Shown: positions 7,597 to 16,252 of the stretch, piece by piece
How positions within the stretch are numbered: the first letter of the stretch is position 1
Layout: every line of letters begins with the position of its first letter
Source: PALSA-911 sp037442565
GTDB lineage: Bacteria; Pseudomonadota; Alphaproteobacteria; Acetobacterales; Acetobacteraceae
Direction of reading: 5' to 3'
Length of the DNA: 19,835 nt
Assembly (NCBI GenBank): GCA_037442565.1
Contig: JBBIQA010000074.1
Coordinates: forward strand, 1 to 19,835
Made by a program: the position numbers and the translations under genes
The notes under the pieces: generated by a model
What the model saw: only the letters and a program-made list of their open reading frames with translations
Database searches by the model: none
Told to the model about the DNA's origin: nothing

Positions 7597-8886
7597 CTAG
7601 GCCTGCTGGTAGATCTGCTTGAGCTGCGCTTTGGCCGCGGCGATCACATCCTTGGTGGAGGCGCCGGCACAGGCCTTGGCGAACATGTCGACGACGACAT
7701 ACTTGGCCACGCTCTCCGACTGCGCCCGGCTCAACGGCGCCGGCCAGCCGGGCAGATGCGAGGTGGTCATCGAGTCGCGGAACGGCAAATAGCGCGGCTC
7801 CACGTTCCAGGCCGGGCTGTTGTCGAAGCCCTTCAGGAACGGCGCGTAATACATGTCGGCCGAGGCGTACCAGCCGCTGAGCTGCTTGGGCTGCATCAGC
7901 CAGCGCAGGAATGCCTTGGCGACGGCCGGATCCGGCGTGTAGGAGAAGATGGCGTGGCTCCACGGATTGAGGATGTGGAAGCGCTTGCCGGTCGGTCCCA
8001 TCGGATTGAGCGCATGGTCGGTGACCTTGCCGATGTCGGGAAATTCGCGCTTGGCAAGCCAGAGGATGGATTGCGCATTGTTGGTGCAGGAGATCTGCTG
8101 GCCGAGCCAGGCCTTGTTGTTGCTCGGGTCGGTCCAGCCCAGCGCGTCCTCGAGCATCGTGTTCTGGAAGAACTTGCGGCAGAAATCGACCGCCGCCGCG
8201 GTCTCGTTCGAGTCGATGACGATGGTCTTGCCGTCCGGTTCCACCTCTGCCCCGCCATAGGACCAGAGCAACGGATACAGCCAGCCATGGTTGTCGCCGA
8301 AACCATGTCCCAGTGAGAAGCCAAAGGGATGGCCGGCCTTCTTCAGCTTGGTGCCGGCTTCCAGCAGGCCTTCCCAGGTATCGGGAAAGGTCTTGAAACC
8401 GACCTCGCCGAACCAGTCGGTGCGCCAGTTCATCAGCTGGCCGATATTGCCGAACGGCACGGCCTTGAACTTGCCGTTGACGATGACGGCTTCCGTGCCG
8501 CCGGGATGCCATCCGCCATTCGCCTTGCCGGCCTCATCGGCGATGTCCGTCACGTCGATCAGCTTCTCGTCGTAGAGAAACGGCCAGTTGAAGGCCATGC
8601 CGGTCAGGTCCGGGCCGGAACCGGTTTCCGCCGCCGTGGTGACCCGCGTCTGCAGCCCGCCGACGGAGACCAGATCGTATTTGACCTTGACGCCGGTCTC
8701 CTTCTCGTAGGCCGGGATCAGCGTCTTGTTCATGTATTCGTCGTAGGTCTTGATGAACGAATTTTCATGCATCAAGGTCAGCGTCTTGGCCGCGGCCTGC
8801 GCGTCCGTCAGACTGAAAGCGGCACCCAGGCTGCCGGCGGCAGCAGCTTTGAGAAAGTCACGACGGGACGGCGGTGAATGCGTCAT
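7597..8886 (-). CDS. Extracellular sugar-type solute-binding protein with Tat signal
   Basis: Periplasmic binding component of the ABC importer (family 1, MalE/UgpB-like), 429 residues. The N-terminus MTHSPPSRRDFLKAAAAGSL is a twin-arginine (SRRDFLK) signal followed by a hydrophobic stretch and an AQAAAKT cleavage-like region, so export is probably folded via Tat. The mature part has the family layout LIPAYEKETGVKVKYDLVS, GPDLTGM and SDTWEGLL-type segments (here PDTWEGLLEAGTKLKKAG) and a C-terminal helical region. The start at 8886 is chosen because a strong AGGGGAG site precedes it and the RR motif follows; the open frame extends to 8937 without a signal. It heads the operon with two permeases; the ligand is unknown. 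Confidence 0.92.
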   Translation of the reverse strand: MTHSPPSRRDFLKAAAAGSLGAAFSLTDAQAAAKTLTLMHENSFIKTYDEYMNKTLIPAYEKETGVKVKYDLVSVGGLQTRVTTAAETGSGPDLTGMAFNWPFLYDEKLIDVTDIADEAGKANGGWHPGGTEAVIVNGKFKAVPFGNIGQLMNWRTDWFGEVGFKTFPDTWEGLLEAGTKLKKAGHPFGFSLGHGFGDNHGWLYPLLWSYGGAEVEPDGKTIVIDSNETAAAVDFCRKFFQNTMLEDALGWTDPSNNKAWLGQQISCTNNAQSILWLAKREFPDIGKVTDHALNPMGPTGKRFHILNPWSHAIFSYTPDPAVAKAFLRWLMQPKQLSGWYASADMYYAPFLKGFDNSPAWNVEPRYLPFRDSMTTSHLPGWPAPLSRAQSESVAKYVVVDMFAKACAGASTKDVIAAAKAQLKQIYQQA

Positions 8887-9012
8887 CGAAGCTCCCCTGT
8901 TTGAACCGACAAACCCGGCGTTATGTCGCCGGTGCATGGATCGTGTCCGTTATCACGCTACGGGGGGCGCTTCAGGGAAGTCAAGCAGGCGGGGCGATCG
9001 GGTCGGGGAAGA
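8887..9012 (-). promoter_or_regulatory. Upstream region of the ABC importer: candidate promoter and operator
   Basis: On the minus strand TTGACT (8984-8979) is followed after 18 bases by TAGCGT (8960-8955), with TGATAA just beyond: a plausible sigma-70-type promoter. In the predicted leader there is a perfect inverted repeat, CCGGCG-TTATGT-CGCCGG (8915-8932), which could be a repressor operator of the LacI/GntR kind. No regulator gene lies next to the operon in the window. The elements are seen; their function is inference. Confidence 0.4.
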
Positions 9013-10197
9013 TCAGGCGCCGTTGCGCTTGCGCTCGCCGTTCTTGCGCAGCAGGAACTCGCGGCCGATCTTCACCATCGCCGTGCCATCATAGGCAACG
9101 ATATCGGCGGTGGCGTATGTCTCGTGCCAGGCGTCCGGGATGAAGCTGCCGGTGCCGACCACGTCGATCGGCGCGCGCGCGTCGGCCATGACACGGCATT
9201 TGTCGGTGCCGAAGCCGGAGGACGCAACGATGCGCACGCGCGGATAGCCGGCATCGTCCAGCGCCTCGCGCATGCGCCAGATCGCGGCGGCCGAAACGCC
9301 CGTGCCGACGAGGTAGCGCAGTTCGGTATCGCTGCGGTAGCGGCGGATCGCCCCCGGCGCACGGCGGTCCAGCACCGCGTAGCTCTCGGCCGGGTCGAGG
9401 CCTTCCAGGAAGCGTCCGCCATGGGTATCGAGCCGAAATGCAAGCCGCCCGCCGGCGGCAAGGTCGGGGAAGCGGGCGCAGACGGAGAGCGCGTCGGAGA
9501 TCTCGCGGCCGAAATAATCCACCAGCACCGTCAGGTTTTCGTCGGGGAAGGTTTCGCGGAACATCTCCGCGGCCCGCAGGGTGGACCCGGCATAACCGAT
9601 CAGCGAATGCGGCATGGTGCCAAGGCCGCGTTCGGTGCCGAACCAATGCGCGGTGCCGTCGTTGGCATTGCCGACGAAACCCTTCGCGCCCTCCCGCCGC
9701 GCCGCCTCGCTGCCGACGGAGGCGGCGTAGGCCATCATGTCCTGCATCTCCGCGCCCGCGCAGTGGCGCGCATCCATCGCCAGAAACGCGACATGCGGCA
9801 GCGCCAGCGACATCTGATAGGCATTGTGCGCGGCGACGCAGGCGGCACCGAGCTTCTGCAGCAGGATGGTTTCGAGATCGGACAACTCCACCAGGCTGCC
9901 GGTGATATAGACCATCGGCTCGCCGGCGCCGACCCAGCCGCCCTCGGGGTGGATGACGTCGGTCTCGAACACCGTCCCGCGCGCGGCGGCAACCTCGGCC
10001 AGCCAGTCCAGCATCAGCCGCGGCGCGGAGATGACCGGGCGGCGCATGAACACCGCGTAGGTGACACGCCGGTCGCCGTAGCGCTGCACCACGGCCTTGG
10101 TGCGGTTGAAGTAGGCGTCGGTCCGCGCCGTGATGTCCGCCGCCAGTTCGGCGGCGGTTGTGGAATGTGCCGTTTTTCCGATCCCCCCGTCATCCAT
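9013..10197 (-). CDS. pncB: Nicotinate phosphoribosyltransferase family protein
   Basis: A cytosolic enzyme expected to make nicotinate mononucleotide from nicotinate and PRPP in NAD salvage. The 394-residue product has the family order: an N-terminal TDAYF segment (26-30), FETDVIHPEGGWVGAGEP (77-94), TMPHS (194-198) where nicotinate PRTases carry the conserved active-site His, FRLDTHGG (254-261), and the phosphate-binding segment IVASSGFGTDKCR (323-335) followed by DVVGTGSFI. The start at 10197 follows a GGAGCGGGA site. The exact substrate is not certain, as this family also contains divergent members. It lies 53 bases downstream of aroG, possibly co-transcribed. Confidence 0.85.
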   Translation of the reverse strand: MDDGGIGKTAHSTTAAELAADITARTDAYFNRTKAVVQRYGDRRVTYAVFMRRPVISAPRLMLDWLAEVAAARGTVFETDVIHPEGGWVGAGEPMVYITGSLVELSDLETILLQKLGAACVAAHNAYQMSLALPHVAFLAMDARHCAGAEMQDMMAYAASVGSEAARREGAKGFVGNANDGTAHWFGTERGLGTMPHSLIGYAGSTLRAAEMFRETFPDENLTVLVDYFGREISDALSVCARFPDLAAGGRLAFRLDTHGGRFLEGLDPAESYAVLDRRAPGAIRRYRSDTELRYLVGTGVSAAAIWRMREALDDAGYPRVRIVASSGFGTDKCRVMADARAPIDVVGTGSFIPDAWHETYATADIVAYDGTAMVKIGREFLLRKNGERKRNGA

Positions 10198-10250
10198 CGT
10201 CCCGCTCCGTGTCTAATGCAACGGTTCGGCGGAACGATGAGCCATCGCCG

Positions 10251-11663
10251 TCATTGCGCGGCGGCCGCCCGGGCGTGGCCCCCAGGCTGGCGTCGGGCTT
10301 TCAGCTCCTCCGCCACCAGGAAGGCCAGTTCCAGAGACTGCTCGGCGTTCAGGCGGGGATCGCAGAAGGTCTCGTAGCGCTCGGACAGATTGGCCTCGGT
10401 GAGGCGTTGGGCGCCGCCGACGCATTCGGTGACGTTCTGGCCGGTCATCTCGACATGCACGCCACCGGCCCAACTGCCTTCCGCGGCATGCGCGTCGAAG
10501 AAGCCGCGCACCTCCGCCAGGATCGAGTCGAAGCTACGCGTCTTCACCTTCGAGGCGGTAGAGATGGTGTTGCCGTGCATCGGATCGCACAGCCACAGCA
10601 CCTTGTGCCCGGACCGGTTCACCGCGCGCAGCAGCGGCGGCAGCTTGGCGGCGATCTTGTCCGCCCCCATGCGGCTGATCAGGGTGATCCGGCCGGCCTC
10701 GTTGCCCGGGTTCAGCGTGTCGAGGATGCGCAGCAGGTCCTCGGGCTCGGTGGTCGGGCCGACCTTCATGCCGAGCGGGTTCTTCACCCCGCGCAGGAAC
10801 TCCACATGCGCGCCGTCCGGCTGGCGGGTGCGGTCGCCGATCCAGAGGAAATGCGCCGACAGGGCATACCAGTCGCCGGAGGTGGAATCGATGCGGGTCA
10901 GCGCCTGCTCATAGGGCAGCAGCAGCGCCTCGTGGCTGGTGTAGAAATCGGTTTCCCGGATCTGCGGCGTGCTGGAGCTGGTCATGCCGCAGGCGGCCAT
11001 GAAGTCCAGCGTTTCCTCGATCCGGTGCGCCAGGTCCTGGTAACGCCCGGCCAGCGGCGAACGGGCCGCGAAGTCGAGGTTCCAGCGGTGTACCTCATGC
11101 AGGTCGGCGTACCCGCCGGAGGCGAACGCGCGCAGCAGGTTCAACGTGCCGGCGGACTGGAGATAGGCGAATTCCATCCGATCCGGGTCGGGAATGCGGG
11201 CCTCGGCGGTGAATTCCGGTCCGTTGATGATGTCGCCGCGATAGCTCGGCAGCGTGTCGCCGCCGATCGTTTCCGTATCCGAACTGCGCGGCTTGGCGAA
11301 CTGGCCGGCCATGCGGCCGAGCTTCACCACCGGCACGGCGGCGCCGAAGGTCAACACGACGGCCATCTGCAGCAGCACGCGGAACGTGTCGCGGATGCTG
11401 TTGGCGGTGAAGTCGGCGAAGCTCTCGGCGCAATCGCCGCCCTGCAGCACGAACGCGCGGCCCTCGGCCGCCATGGCAAGGGCGGCCTTCAGCCGGCGCG
11501 CCTCGCCGGCAAAGATCAGCGGCGGATATTTCTGCAGCTTCGCCTCGACCGCGGCCAGTTTGCCGAGATCCGGATAGGTCGGCACCTGCCGGATCGGCGC
11601 CATGCGCCAGGATTCCGGGGTCCAGGATTTGCCGCCATGTGCCGAAAGATGGGTCGCAGTCAT
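10251..11663 (-). CDS. aroG: 3-deoxy-7-phosphoheptulonate synthase, class II
   Basis: First step of the shikimate pathway: phosphoenolpyruvate + erythrose 4-phosphate to DAHP. The 470-residue length and motifs are those of the class II (plant/mycobacterial) type, not the E. coli class I type. Visible features are SWRMAPIRQVPTYPD (18-32), QGGDCAES (74-81) with the metal-binding Cys, KLGRMAGQFAKPRS, GMTSSSTPQIRETDFYTSHE, NPLGMKVGPTTEP, DPMHGNT and GGVHVEMTGQNVTEC. The start at 11663 gives MTATHLSAHGG after GGAGGAGGA. Feedback regulation cannot be deduced. gor lies 85 bases upstream on the same strand. Confidence 0.96.
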   Translation of the reverse strand: MTATHLSAHGGKSWTPESWRMAPIRQVPTYPDLGKLAAVEAKLQKYPPLIFAGEARRLKAALAMAAEGRAFVLQGGDCAESFADFTANSIRDTFRVLLQMAVVLTFGAAVPVVKLGRMAGQFAKPRSSDTETIGGDTLPSYRGDIINGPEFTAEARIPDPDRMEFAYLQSAGTLNLLRAFASGGYADLHEVHRWNLDFAARSPLAGRYQDLAHRIEETLDFMAACGMTSSSTPQIRETDFYTSHEALLLPYEQALTRIDSTSGDWYALSAHFLWIGDRTRQPDGAHVEFLRGVKNPLGMKVGPTTEPEDLLRILDTLNPGNEAGRITLISRMGADKIAAKLPPLLRAVNRSGHKVLWLCDPMHGNTISTASKVKTRSFDSILAEVRGFFDAHAAEGSWAGGVHVEMTGQNVTECVGGAQRLTEANLSERYETFCDPRLNAEQSLELAFLVAEELKARRQPGGHARAAAAQ

Positions 11664-11748
11664 TGTGGTCCTCCTCCGCCGCCCGGATGGACGGCGCGCC
11701 CGATTGGGCATCCAAACCTCTATTTATTCACCGAAACGCCGGGAAAGG

Positions 11749-13116
11749 CTACTCCGCAGCCCGAGCTACCCCGGCAACCCTCGTGCGCGTCCGCAGGGTG
11801 ACGAATTCCTCGGCGGCGGTGGGGTGAATGCCGATGGTGCGGTCGAAATCGGCCTTGGTGGCGCCGCAGACGATGGCGACGGCCAGGCCCTGCATGATCT
11901 CCGCCGCGTCCTCGCCGATCATGTGCGCGCCGAGCACCTTCTGGCTGGCCTGGTCCACCACCAGCTTCATCAGGGTCCGGCGGGCACGGCCGCTGATGGT
12001 GTGGCGCATCGGGGTGAATTTCTCCACATACACGTCCACCGGCCCGCTGGCCGCCGCCTGCTCCTCGGTCAGGCCGACCGTGGCGATGGGCGGTGTGGTG
12101 AAGACCGCGGTCGGGACATTCTCGAGCGAGATGCGGCGCGGACGGTTGCCGAACAGCGTATCGGCCAGGGCGTGGCCCTCGGCGGTTGCCACCGGGGTCA
12201 GGTTCATCCGGTCTGTCACGTCGCCCATGGCGTAGATATGCGGCTGGGCGGTCTGCAGCTGGTCGTTGACGATGACCGCACCCGCCTTGTCGGTCGCGAC
12301 GCCGGCCTGCTCCAGGCCGAGATTGGCGGTCGCCGGCGCGCGGCCGGTGGCGAAGAAGACCAGATCGGTCTCGATCGCGGTGCCGTCCGACAGTTCCAGC
12401 GTGCGCCCCTCGCCGTTCTCGCAGATGCGGGCCGGCGTGATGTCCGAGTTGAGGCGGATGCCCTGCGCCCGCAGGGCTTCCGCCGCGGCCTCGCGCAGGT
12501 CCATGTCGAAGCCGCGCAGCGGCAGCGGCTGGCGGTAGACCAGGTCGACCTCCGCGCCAAGGGCGGCGAAGATGCCGGCGAATTCCACCGCGATATAGCC
12601 GCCGCCGAGAATGGCGACGCGCCTGGGCATTGCGGGCAGGTAGAACGCGTCGTCGGAAATGATGCCAAGCTCGGCGCCCGGAATGTCCAGCCGCACGGGG
12701 TTGCCGCCGGTGGCAATGACGATGCGCTCGGCGGTGACGCGCTGGCCGCCGACATCGAGCGTGTGCGGATCGAGGAACACCGCGCGGGCATCGAAGATCG
12801 TGGCGCCGGCATTGCCCAGCAGGCGGCGATAGATGCCGTTCAGCCGGCCGATCTCCCGATCCTTGGCGGCGAGCAGCTTGGCCCAGTCATGCGGGCCTTT
12901 CGTGATCGTCCAGCCGAAGCCGGCGGCGTCATCGGCGAAGCCGCCATACTCGCCCGCCTGCACCAGCAGCTTCTTCGGCACGCAGCCGACATTCACGCAG
13001 GTGCCGCCCCAGAAGCGCTCCTCTGCGATCGCCACGCGCGCGCCATGGCCGGCGGCGATGCGGGCGCAGCGAACACCGGCCGAGCCGCCGCCGATGACGA
13101 AGAGATCATAGTCCAT
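11749..13116 (-). CDS. gor: Glutathione-disulfide reductase
   Basis: NADPH-dependent FAD enzyme that reduces oxidised glutathione in the cytosol. The 455-residue product has the FAD-binding IGGGSAG (8-14), the redox-active disulfide GGTCVNVGCVPKKL (C40 and C45), the NAD(P)H-binding GGGYIAVEFAG (171-181) followed by a basic residue at VYRQ (R195) in the place expected for NADPH preference, the second FAD motif YAMGDVTDR (295-303), and the C-terminal catalytic GIHPTAAEE (429-437). The start is the ATG at 13116 giving MDYDLFVIGGG. Neighbours are unrelated metabolically. Confidence 0.95.
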   Translation of the reverse strand: MDYDLFVIGGGSAGVRCARIAAGHGARVAIAEERFWGGTCVNVGCVPKKLLVQAGEYGGFADDAAGFGWTITKGPHDWAKLLAAKDREIGRLNGIYRRLLGNAGATIFDARAVFLDPHTLDVGGQRVTAERIVIATGGNPVRLDIPGAELGIISDDAFYLPAMPRRVAILGGGYIAVEFAGIFAALGAEVDLVYRQPLPLRGFDMDLREAAAEALRAQGIRLNSDITPARICENGEGRTLELSDGTAIETDLVFFATGRAPATANLGLEQAGVATDKAGAVIVNDQLQTAQPHIYAMGDVTDRMNLTPVATAEGHALADTLFGNRPRRISLENVPTAVFTTPPIATVGLTEEQAAASGPVDVYVEKFTPMRHTISGRARRTLMKLVVDQASQKVLGAHMIGEDAAEIMQGLAVAIVCGATKADFDRTIGIHPTAAEEFVTLRTRTRVAGVARAAE

Positions 13117-13213
13117 CCGGTTCCAACCTTTGCCTGACTGAACAGAGTTTGTGCCCGGACCCCGCCGGTATCAAGGCCGACCCCAGTCGGCGCCAGTCGG
13201 CGCCAAGCCCGGC

Positions 13214-14143
13214 CTACGCGCGCGCCGTCACCAGGCCGCCGGCGGTAACCAGTGCGGCGGCGGCGAGCAGCGCGGGGGTCAGCGGCGCGAAACCGGCGAG
13301 GCACAGCAGCAGCGTGGAGGCGATGGGCGTGGCGTAGGCGAGGGTACCGAGCAGGCGCGGGTCGCCGTGCTTCATGCCGATGTCCCACAGGAAGAACGCG
13401 GCGCCGACCGGGCCGATGCCCATGAGCGTGGCGGCGAGCAGGGTAGGCGCGTCGGGAATGATGGTGGTTTCGAAGATCCGGTGCGCGGCGGCGGCCAGGA
13501 TGGCGGTGGCGGCGCAGAAGCCGGCGACCGTGGCGGTCGGCACGCCGGGGAAACGGCGCGACAGCACCGAATACAGCGCCCATACCGCTCCGGCGCTGGC
13601 GGCGAAGATGTAGCCGAGCAACGCGGGCCCCTCGGCACCGAAGCGCACCGAGCGCCCAAGCACCAGGGCGCAGCCGGCGACGCCCAGGGTCATTCCGACG
13701 GCATGCAGGCGGTTCAGCCGCATGCCGAGCAGCAGGGCCGAGAACAGCACGATCAGCAGCGGCCACGTGTAGTTCAGCAGGTTGGCCTCGGCGACGGGGG
13801 CCAGGCCGAGGGCGGCGAAATACAGGGCGTGGTAGCCGAACAGCCCGCCGACGCCGTGCAGCCACGCCAGCGGCGGCTGGCGCAAGGCGGCCAGTTCGCC
13901 GCGGACGGCGATCACGGACAATCCCAGCACTGCCGAGACCGAGAAGCTCAGCGCGGTGATCTCCAGCGGCGGCACGGCGCCGGCCAGCCGCGTGAGCAGC
14001 GCGAGGGAAGACCAGATCAGAATCGCGCCGGCGCCGGCCAGGGTGGCGAGACGGGGCGAAACCGCTCCGCCCCGCCGCGCCGCTTCAGTACATATGTTGG
14101 CCGCCGTTGATCGAGACGGTGGAGCCGGTGATGAAGTCGGCAT
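13214..14143 (-). CDS. EamA/DMT family transporter
   Basis: An inner-membrane drug/metabolite exporter-type protein of 309 residues with about ten hydrophobic helices arranged as two EamA repeats (about residues 33-160 and 170-305). Typical features are ILIWSSLALLTRLAG in the first helix, ALGLAPVAEANLLNYTWPLL in helix 4 and TLAYATPIASTLLLC in the second repeat. The only ATG, GTG or TTG before the first helix is the ATG at 14143, which lies inside phaB and gives a 59-base out-of-frame overlap with it; a rarer start codon downstream cannot be ruled out. Substrate unknown. Confidence 0.85.
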   Translation of the reverse strand: MPTSSPAPPSRSTAANICTEAARRGGAVSPRLATLAGAGAILIWSSLALLTRLAGAVPPLEITALSFSVSAVLGLSVIAVRGELAALRQPPLAWLHGVGGLFGYHALYFAALGLAPVAEANLLNYTWPLLIVLFSALLLGMRLNRLHAVGMTLGVAGCALVLGRSVRFGAEGPALLGYIFAASAGAVWALYSVLSRRFPGVPTATVAGFCAATAILAAAAHRIFETTIIPDAPTLLAATLMGIGPVGAAFFLWDIGMKHGDPRLLGTLAYATPIASTLLLCLAGFAPLTPALLAAAALVTAGGLVTARA

Positions 14144-14807
14144 CGTCGGCGGTCAGGAACACGACGCCGCGGGCAATGTCGGACGCGGTGCCGAGGCGGC
14201 CGCGGGGGATGCGGGCAATGATCTTTTCCAGCACTTCGGCCGGCACCGCGCGCACCATGTCGGTGTCCACGTAGCCGGGAGCGATGGCGTTGACGGTGAT
14301 CCCGAAGCGCGCGCCTTCCTGCGCCAGGGCCTTGGTGAAGCCGTGGATGCCGGATTTGGCGGCGGCGTAGTTCACCTGGCCGTACTGGCCAGCCTGGCCG
14401 TTGATGCTGCCGATATTGACCACGCGGCCGAATTTCTTGGCGCGCATGTCGTCGAAGGTCAGTTTGCAGAGGTTGAAGCAGGACCCGAGATTGGTGTCGA
14501 CCACCTGGTCCCACATGTCGCGGGTCATCCGCGCCATGGTCGCGTCGCGGGTGATGCCCGCGTTGTTGACCAGGATCTCGATCGGCCCGACTTCCTCGTG
14601 GATCGTCGCGACCGCCTTCTCGCAGGCGGCGAAGTCGCCGGCGTCGAACTTCATGACCCTGATTCCGGTTTCTTCATGGAATTGCTGGGCAGCATTGTCG
14701 TTGCCGGCATAGCTGGCCACGACGATCCGGCCATGGTGCTTCAGTTCCTTGCTGATTTCCGCGCCAATGCCCCTCGTTCCGCCGGTAACCAGTGCGACCC
14801 GTGCCAT
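14085..14807 (-). CDS. phaB: Acetoacetyl-CoA reductase
   Basis: A short-chain dehydrogenase that reduces acetoacetyl-CoA to (R)-3-hydroxybutyryl-CoA with NADPH, the second step of PHB synthesis. The 240 residues have TGGTRGIG (8-15) for cofactor binding, NNAG (81-84), the catalytic Ser134, Tyr147 and Lys151 (YAAAK), and a C-terminal ITGSTVSINGGQHMY tail characteristic of PhaB. The start at 14807 follows GGGAGGA; the open frame to 14852 is not family-like. It is separated from phaA by a strong hairpin terminator, so it probably has its own promoter or depends on read-through. The gene order strongly supports PhaB rather than FabG. Confidence 0.94.
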   Translation of the reverse strand: MARVALVTGGTRGIGAEISKELKHHGRIVVASYAGNDNAAQQFHEETGIRVMKFDAGDFAACEKAVATIHEEVGPIEILVNNAGITRDATMARMTRDMWDQVVDTNLGSCFNLCKLTFDDMRAKKFGRVVNIGSINGQAGQYGQVNYAAAKSGIHGFTKALAQEGARFGITVNAIAPGYVDTDMVRAVPAEVLEKIIARIPRGRLGTASDIARGVVFLTADDADFITGSTVSINGGQHMY

Positions 14808-14923
14808 CTGCTGTCCTCCCTTTCGCCTTTTTACAGAACGTTCTTCTAGCACGAAGAGACGCGCTGGCGAGGTTCATGTGCGCGTTCGCGTTGAAATTGA
14901 TGCATTTTTTACCCGCCGGTATG
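14808..14923 (-). promoter_or_regulatory. phaB leader region
   Basis: This stretch lies between the phaA terminator and phaB. It is A/T-richer than its surroundings (TAAAAAAT at its upstream end on the minus strand) and has a 10-base palindrome AGAACGTTCT at 14835-14844, about 28 bases before the start codon. A phaB promoter is expected here because of the upstream terminator, but I cannot place -35/-10 boxes with confidence. Confidence 0.3.
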
Positions 14924-14957
14924 AAAAAAGGGCCGCCGGTTTTACCGGCGGCCCTTT
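14924..14957 (-). terminator. Intrinsic terminator between phaA and phaB
   Basis: A perfect 14-bp stem, AAAGGGCCGCCGGT (14927-14940) against ACCGGCGGCCCTTT (14944-14957), with a 3-base loop. On the minus strand it ends in six T residues. It begins 26 bases after the phaA stop codon. The geometry is that of a strong rho-independent terminator acting on phaA transcription. Confidence 0.9.
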
Positions 14958-14983
14958 CCAAGATCCTCTCCGCAGGTTGGGGA

Positions 14984-16156
14984 TCAGCGCTCCAGCGCCA
15001 TCGCAACGCCCATGCCGCCGCCGATGCACAGGGTAGCCAGGCCCTTCCTGGCATCGCGCCGGTTCATTTCGTGCAGCAGCGTCACCAGGACCCGCGCGCC
15101 CGATGCGCCGATCGGATGGCCGATGGCGATGGCGCCGCCGTTCACGTTCACTTTGGCGGTGTCCCAGCCAAGTTCCTTGTTCACCGCCAGGGCCTGGGCG
15201 GCGAAGGCCTCGTTCGCTTCCACCAGATCGAGATCGTCGACCTTCCAGCCGGCGCGGGCCAGAGCCTTGCGGCTGGCGGGGATCGGGCCGGTGCCCATCA
15301 GCGCAGGATCGACGCCGGCGGTGGCGAAGGCGGCGATGCGCGCCAGCGGCGTCAGGCCCCGCTTCGCGGCCTCGGCGCCGCTCATCAGGATCAGCGTGGC
15401 GCCGCCATCGTTGATGCCGCTGGCATTGCCGGCGGTCACGGTGCCGTCCTTGGCGAAGGCCGGGCGCAGCTTGGCCATGCCCTCGGCCGAGCTGTCATGG
15501 CGGATGTATTCGTCGTTCTCCACCACCGTGTCGCCCTTGCGGCCCTTCACGGTCACGGCGGCGATCTCACCGGCGAACTTGCCGGATTTCTGCGCGGCGG
15601 AGGCCTTCTGCTGCGATGCCAGGGCAAAGGCGTCCTGCTCATCACGGGTGATCTGGTAGGCGCGCGCCACGTTCTCGGCGGTGATGCCCATGTGATAGCC
15701 GTGGAACGTGTCCCACAGCCCGTCCTTCAGCATGGTGTCGATGAATTCCAGCCCGCCCATCTTGGTGCCGGCGCGCAGATAGGCCGCGTGCTGGGACTGG
15801 CTCATGCTCTCCATCCCGCCGGCGGCGACCACGGCGCTTTCGCCGGTGCGGATCTGCTGGGCGGCGAGGGCGACGGCGCGCAGGCCGGAGCCGCAGACCT
15901 GGTTGATGCCGAAGGCGGTCTTTTCGTCGGGGATGCCGGCGTTGCGCGCGGCCTTGCGGGCGGGGTTCTGGCCTTCGCCGGCGGCCAGCACCTGGCCCAT
16001 GATCACCTCGTCCACCTCCGCGGCCTCGATGCCGGCGCGGGCGATGGCGGCGCTGATCGCGGCGGTTCCAAGCTCATGCGCGGCGACCGTTCCGAACACT
16101 CCGTTGAAGCTGCCGACCGGCGTGCGGGCGGCGGAGACGATAACAACGTCGTCCAT
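14984..16156 (-). CDS. phaA: Acetyl-CoA C-acetyltransferase (beta-ketothiolase)
   Basis: Condenses two acetyl-CoA to acetoacetyl-CoA, the first step of PHB synthesis. The 390-residue product has the standard thiolase length and triad: nucleophile C88 in NQVCGSGLRA, H347 in GHPIGASGAR, and C377 in LCIGGGMGVAM. The start SAARTPVGSFNG region is also typical. An AGGAGAAG site precedes the ATG at 16156. It lies 97 bases downstream of phaC and is followed by a strong terminator. Such thiolases can also act in acetoacetate catabolism, but the neighbours indicate PHB synthesis. Confidence 0.95.
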   Translation of the reverse strand: MDDVVIVSAARTPVGSFNGVFGTVAAHELGTAAISAAIARAGIEAAEVDEVIMGQVLAAGEGQNPARKAARNAGIPDEKTAFGINQVCGSGLRAVALAAQQIRTGESAVVAAGGMESMSQSQHAAYLRAGTKMGGLEFIDTMLKDGLWDTFHGYHMGITAENVARAYQITRDEQDAFALASQQKASAAQKSGKFAGEIAAVTVKGRKGDTVVENDEYIRHDSSAEGMAKLRPAFAKDGTVTAGNASGINDGGATLILMSGAEAAKRGLTPLARIAAFATAGVDPALMGTGPIPASRKALARAGWKVDDLDLVEANEAFAAQALAVNKELGWDTAKVNVNGGAIAIGHPIGASGARVLVTLLHEMNRRDARKGLATLCIGGGMGVAMALER

Positions 16157-16252
16157 GTCAGGCTTCTCCTCATGCCGGGGCCAGCCCCCGGACGCTGGCG
16201 AAAACTACAACTCGCGCGCCGGCAATGAAAGTACGCATCCTGCGGAGCAGGT

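Noticed and set aside
8923..13137. Three long plus-strand open frames (8923-10377, 10158-11801, 11602-13137)
   Set aside because: They lie antisense to clear genes (pncB family, aroG, gor), have compositions rich in Gly/Arg/His/Ala and no family features; typical shadows in GC-rich DNA.
13183..13204. 10-bp tandem repeat CCAGTCGGCG between the transporter and gor
   Set aside because: Two copies only, intergenic, and its self-complementary GGCGCC core is common at this GC content; no functional argument.
16175..16191. CCGGGG/CCCCGG hairpin between phaC and phaA as terminator
   Set aside because: The stem is only 6 bp with no T run, and it lies just ahead of the phaA ribosome site; co-transcription is more likely.
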